DNA from: Kribbella sp. NBC_01245
Lineage (GTDB): Bacteria; Actinomycetota; Actinomycetes; Propionibacteriales; Kribbellaceae
Assembly (NCBI RefSeq): GCF_036226525.1
Contig: NZ_CP108487.1
Span: 3,286,001-3,350,000, forward strand
Length of the DNA stretch: 64,000 nucleotides
Direction: 5' to 3'
Positions 61,731 through 64,000 of this stretch are shown one piece after another; positions within the stretch are counted from its first letter, which is position 1; every line of letters starts with the position of its first letter. A program made the translations under genes and the position numbers. The notes under the pieces were generated by a model. That model had not been told where the DNA came from, did not search any database, and saw only the letters and a list, made by a program, of their open reading frames with translations.

Positions 61731-62127
61731 CCCACCCCACACGCCGACCACCCGCCCACGTTGCGTCGAGCAACCATCCACCTTGCGTCGATTGGTCTGG
61801 ATTTGACCGCTTCGAGCGGCGGGTCAGGTCGATCGCCTACGGTCTGCGGGCAAATCCTGACCAATCGTCGCCTGCGTCCGCCACGCATCACCCGGTCCCG
61901 CGAAGCGCCGTACGGGACATCTCGGCTTCGGTCATACCGGGCAGGCGATGGCGACGATTGGTCAGGATTTGCCCGCCGACTGTTTGTGACCACAGTGGCC
62001 CGCCGCGGTAGCGGGCAAATCCAGACCAATCGACGCAAGGTGGACGGTTGCTCGCCGCAACGTGGACGGCTGGGCGCCGTCGCGGTGGACGGTTGCTCGC
62101 CGCAAGGTGGAGGGTTGCTCGCCGCGG
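61731..62127. repeat. Gene-free spacer with a foldback repeat element and a 22-bp tandem array
   Basis: The outer arms 61756-61805 and 62016-62065 are 50-nt inverted copies with two mismatches. The inner arms 61848-61872 and 61950-61974 are a perfect 25-nt inverted pair (GGGCAAATCCTGACCAATCG...). The word CGATTGGTCWGGATTTG thus occurs four times in alternating orientation. Further inside, CCCGGT/ACCGGG and GTCCCG/CGGGAC can pair. From 62039 to 62127 a 22-bp unit, GGTGGACGGTTGCTCGCCGC-like, repeats four times; the first overlaps the outer arm. No protein-coding frame is supported. Confidence 0.9.
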
Positions 62128-62814
62128 TCAGTGGGGGGACGTGGCGTGGGATAGGAGGCCGTCTACTAGGGCGCGGAGGCCGGGGGGGTAGGTGTTTTGG
62201 GCCGACAGGGTGGCCCATTGGTGGGCGATGGCGGATAGGTGGGGTAGGTGGGTGGTGTCTAGTTGGTTGATGCGGGTGGTGATGTCTAGGTCGCGCTCGT
62301 TGGTGGCGCGGTCGGGGGCGGAGCGGGCGCGGACGAGGATTTCGCCGACCGTGTAGTACCAGATGCTGCGGAAGATGTGGACGCTTTGCGCGGGCGTGCA
62401 TCCGTAGCCGACAGCTCCGGCCAGGATGGTTTCGACGAACCAGAGGGCCGATTCACCAAGCCGGCCGATGAACCCGTCGACGGTGAGGACCTCCGCCGCC
62501 CAGGGCCAGGCCGCGAGGGCGTCGTGGGTAGCAATGGCGGCCACGATGATCCGGTCCCGCGGCTCGCTCGGCAGCTCGGGATGCGGGATCTGATCCGCAT
62601 ACTCCGTGATCAGCAGAAGTAGCAGATCCTCCTTATCCCGCACGTGGTGATACAGCGTCGTCGCCCCGATGCCGAGCTCTGCGGCCAGCTGGCGAATCGT
62701 CAGCTTCTCCCACCCATCCCGGTCGATGAGCTGGCGAGCGGCCGCCAGGATCTGCGCACGAGACGTCAGGCGTGGCCGGCCGGTGCGGCCTTGCGGTGCT
62801 GGTGGTCGGGGCAT
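62128..62814 (-). CDS. TetR-family transcriptional regulator
   Basis: This protein of about 228 residues has the HTH WEKLTIRQLAAELGIGATTLYHHVRDKEDLL at residues 36-66 and a C-terminal TetR_C-like region (VLTVDGFIGRLGESALWFVETILAGAVG). The start ATG 62814 precedes PRPPAPQGRTGRPRL; the frame upstream only reads a 21-bp duplication. It is divergent from the MFS gene and probably controls it through the palindrome at the MFS start. Confidence 0.85.
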   Translation of the reverse strand: MPRPPAPQGRTGRPRLTSRAQILAAARQLIDRDGWEKLTIRQLAAELGIGATTLYHHVRDKEDLLLLLITEYADQIPHPELPSEPRDRIIVAAIATHDALAAWPWAAEVLTVDGFIGRLGESALWFVETILAGAVGYGCTPAQSVHIFRSIWYYTVGEILVRARSAPDRATNERDLDITTRINQLDTTHLPHLSAIAHQWATLSAQNTYPPGLRALVDGLLSHATSPH

Positions 62815-62832
62815 CGTCCCATCATCCTTTCC

Positions 62833-62874
62833 CCCCTCCCATCCGTGGAACCGCCCCTCCCAGCCGTGGAACCG
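62833..62874. repeat. 21-bp direct duplication in the TetR/MFS intergenic region
   Basis: CCCCTCCCATCCGTGGAACC at 62833 and CCCCTCCCAGCCGTGGAACC at 62854 are adjacent 21-bp copies that differ by one base. Confidence 0.85.
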
Positions 62875-62913
62875 GGCCAACGTAGTCGACAGCGGGTTGA
62901 TCTCGATGCTACT

Positions 62914-62930
62914 TTCGGAACATGTTCGAA
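62914..62930. promoter_or_regulatory. Operator-like palindrome overlapping the MFS start codon
   Basis: GAACATGTTC at 62918-62927 is a perfect palindrome. With one extra G, it extends to TTCG(G)AACATGTTCGAA. The ATG of the MFS gene lies inside it. Confidence 0.55.
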
Positions 62931-64000
62931 AAGTCTACTCGCCCCGCCCTCGTCCTTGCCGCGGTGGCCGTCGTGCAGTTCATGGTTTCGCTGGATCTGT
63001 CGGTCGTGAACCTCGGACTTCCGCAGATCGCCGCCGCCCTCGGCTTCACCGAAGTGGGCCTGACCTGGGTCATCCACGCGTACGCCCTCTCCTTCGGCGG
63101 CCTGCTCCTCCTCGGCGGCAAGCTCGCCGACCGGTACGGCCGCAAGCGCGTGCTGCTGCTCGGGCTCGCGTTGTTCGGCCTCGCCTCACTCGTCGGCGGT
63201 TTCGCCCAGGAGGCCGGTCACCTTGTCGCCGCCCGTGCCGCCCAGGGCGTCGGCGCCGCCGCATTGGCGCCGGCCGCGCTGTCCCTGCTGACCTCGACCT
63301 TCCCCACCGGCAAGCCCCGCGTCCGGGCGTTTGGCGTGTGGAGCGCGATGAACGCCGCCGGCGGCGCGCTCGGCGTACTGATCGGCGGCGTGCTCACCGA
63401 GTACGCCAGCTGGCGTTGGGTGATGTTCGTGAATGTGCCGATGGTCGCCGTCGCACTGGTTCTGACCTGGCGCAGCGTCCCCGCGGATCCGCCCGCTGCG
63501 CGCCGCGGCCGCCCTGACGTACTGGGTGCTGTCCTGGCCACGGCCGGAATGACGTTGCTCGTGTTCGGCGTCGTCCGCACCGACCGGTACGCGTGGACCT
63601 CGCCGGTCACCTGGGCGACCCTCGCAATCGCCGTCGCCTTGCTGACCGCGTTCGTGTACGTCGAGCGGACCACCACCCGAGACCCGCTGATCCGGCTTGG
63701 CCTGTTCACCAATCGCGCGGTCGCCGGCGCCAACGCGTACAACCTCCTACTCGGCGCCGCCATGGCCTCGGCCTTCTATTTCGCGTCCCTCTACCTTCAG
63801 CGAGTGCTCGGGACCGGCCCGGCCATGACCGGGTTCCAGTTCCTGCCGCTCGCACTCGGCGTGGTCGTCGGCTCTGTGCTCGCCGTCAAACTCGGCTACC
63901 GTTTCCCGGCCCGGGTCCTCTTGACCGTGGGCGGACTGCTGACCGCGGCCGGGTTCGCCTGGTTCGGATTCATCAGCGCCGACGGCTCCTACGTCGTCGA
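62922..64000 (+). CDS. DHA2-type MFS transporter, C-terminal end cut by window
   Basis: The frame is open from ATG 62922 to the edge (about 359 residues), with at least ten helices. The first has VAVVQFMVSLDLSVVNLGLP, the DHA2 (14-helix drug:proton antiporter) motif D1 region. Motif A, LGGKLADRYGRKRVLLLG, lies between helices 2 and 3. VWSAMNAAGGALGVLIGGVL fits motif C. It is divergent from the TetR gene. Export of a drug or lipophilic compound is usual. No strong Shine-Dalgarno is seen, so initiation may be leaderless or the operator site shares this space. Confidence 0.87.
   Translation, partial: MFEKSTRPALVLAAVAVVQFMVSLDLSVVNLGLPQIAAALGFTEVGLTWVIHAYALSFGGLLLLGGKLADRYGRKRVLLLGLALFGLASLVGGFAQEAGHLVAARAAQGVGAAALAPAALSLLTSTFPTGKPRVRAFGVWSAMNAAGGALGVLIGGVLTEYASWRWVMFVNVPMVAVALVLTWRSVPADPPAARRGRPDVLGAVLATAGMTLLVFGVVRTDRYAWTSPVTWATLAIAVALLTAFVYVERTTTRDPLIRLGLFTNRAVAGANAYNLLLGAAMASAFYFASLYLQRVLGTGPAMTGFQFLPLALGVVVGSVLAVKLGYRFPARVLLTVGGLLTAAGFAWFGFISADGSYVV

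Noticed and set aside
61756-62127. CRISPR array
   Set aside because: The repeats are inverted or directly adjacent without regular unique spacers, and no cas genes are present.

Overview
The window is a continuous stretch of high-GC actinobacterial chromosome. Two ClpP paralogues, a Rv2466c-type mycothiol enzyme, tandem F420 (deazaflavin)-type oxidoreductases, class F sortase and GTG/TTG starts all fit Actinomycetota. The gene content and the frequent GTACG words suggest Kribbella or a close relative in the Propionibacteriales; that genus-level guess is inference. No CRISPR array, phage module or transposase was seen.

Layout. (1) 1-7029: one end of a metallophore locus. A partial MbtB-like NRPS (carrier protein plus heterocyclisation domain) and a type II thioesterase read leftward. 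A Tat-lipoprotein SBP_bac_5 receptor, two permeases and a two-domain ATPase read rightward. The shared intergenic region holds an iron-box-like site and a Zur-box-like site. (2) 7030-10495: L-asparaginase II and a TetR/MFS pair with palindromic operators, with short direct repeats in the spacers. (3) 10492-16183: the rod-shape operon mreB-mreC-mreD-PBP2-rodA, with overlapping junctions. (4) 16412-34932: ndk, DUF4233, folC, valS, clpX, clpP2, clpP1, tig and two tRNAs. This follows the Mycobacterium tuberculosis order Rv2445c-Rv2462c, with lineage-specific genes interspersed: secreted paralogues around ndk, a KADEA-repeat membrane protein, a secreted TAP-type hydrolase, and a lectin plus glycosidase pair between tig and clpP1. 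(5) 34969-55025: about 20 kb of accessory genes starting exactly at tRNA-Gly. It holds a small P-loop kinase bracketed by copies of the tRNA-Gly 3' end plus terminator, a methyltransferase, hydrolase and YciI run, a purine nucleoside phosphorylase, a heterodimeric ABC exporter, an OLD-like ATPase next to a 33-bp perfect inverted repeat, phosphatidylcholine synthase, F420-type enzymes, a MarR regulator with its operator, a sortase and surface protein pair, and a PP2C phosphatase. (6) 55102-61730: the conserved order resumes with nei, rpiB, a Rv2466c homologue and pepN (Rv2464c-Rv2467), plus a serine hydrolase. (7) 61731-64000: a foldback repeat element with nested inverted repeats, then a divergent TetR/MFS pair; the MFS gene runs off the window.

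The items most worth a second look are the metallophore locus with two metal-regulator-like sites, the kinase cassette flanked by tRNA-Gly/terminator repeats, the 310-bp foldback element and the 33-bp perfect inverted repeat. Several intergenic palindromes look like operators.
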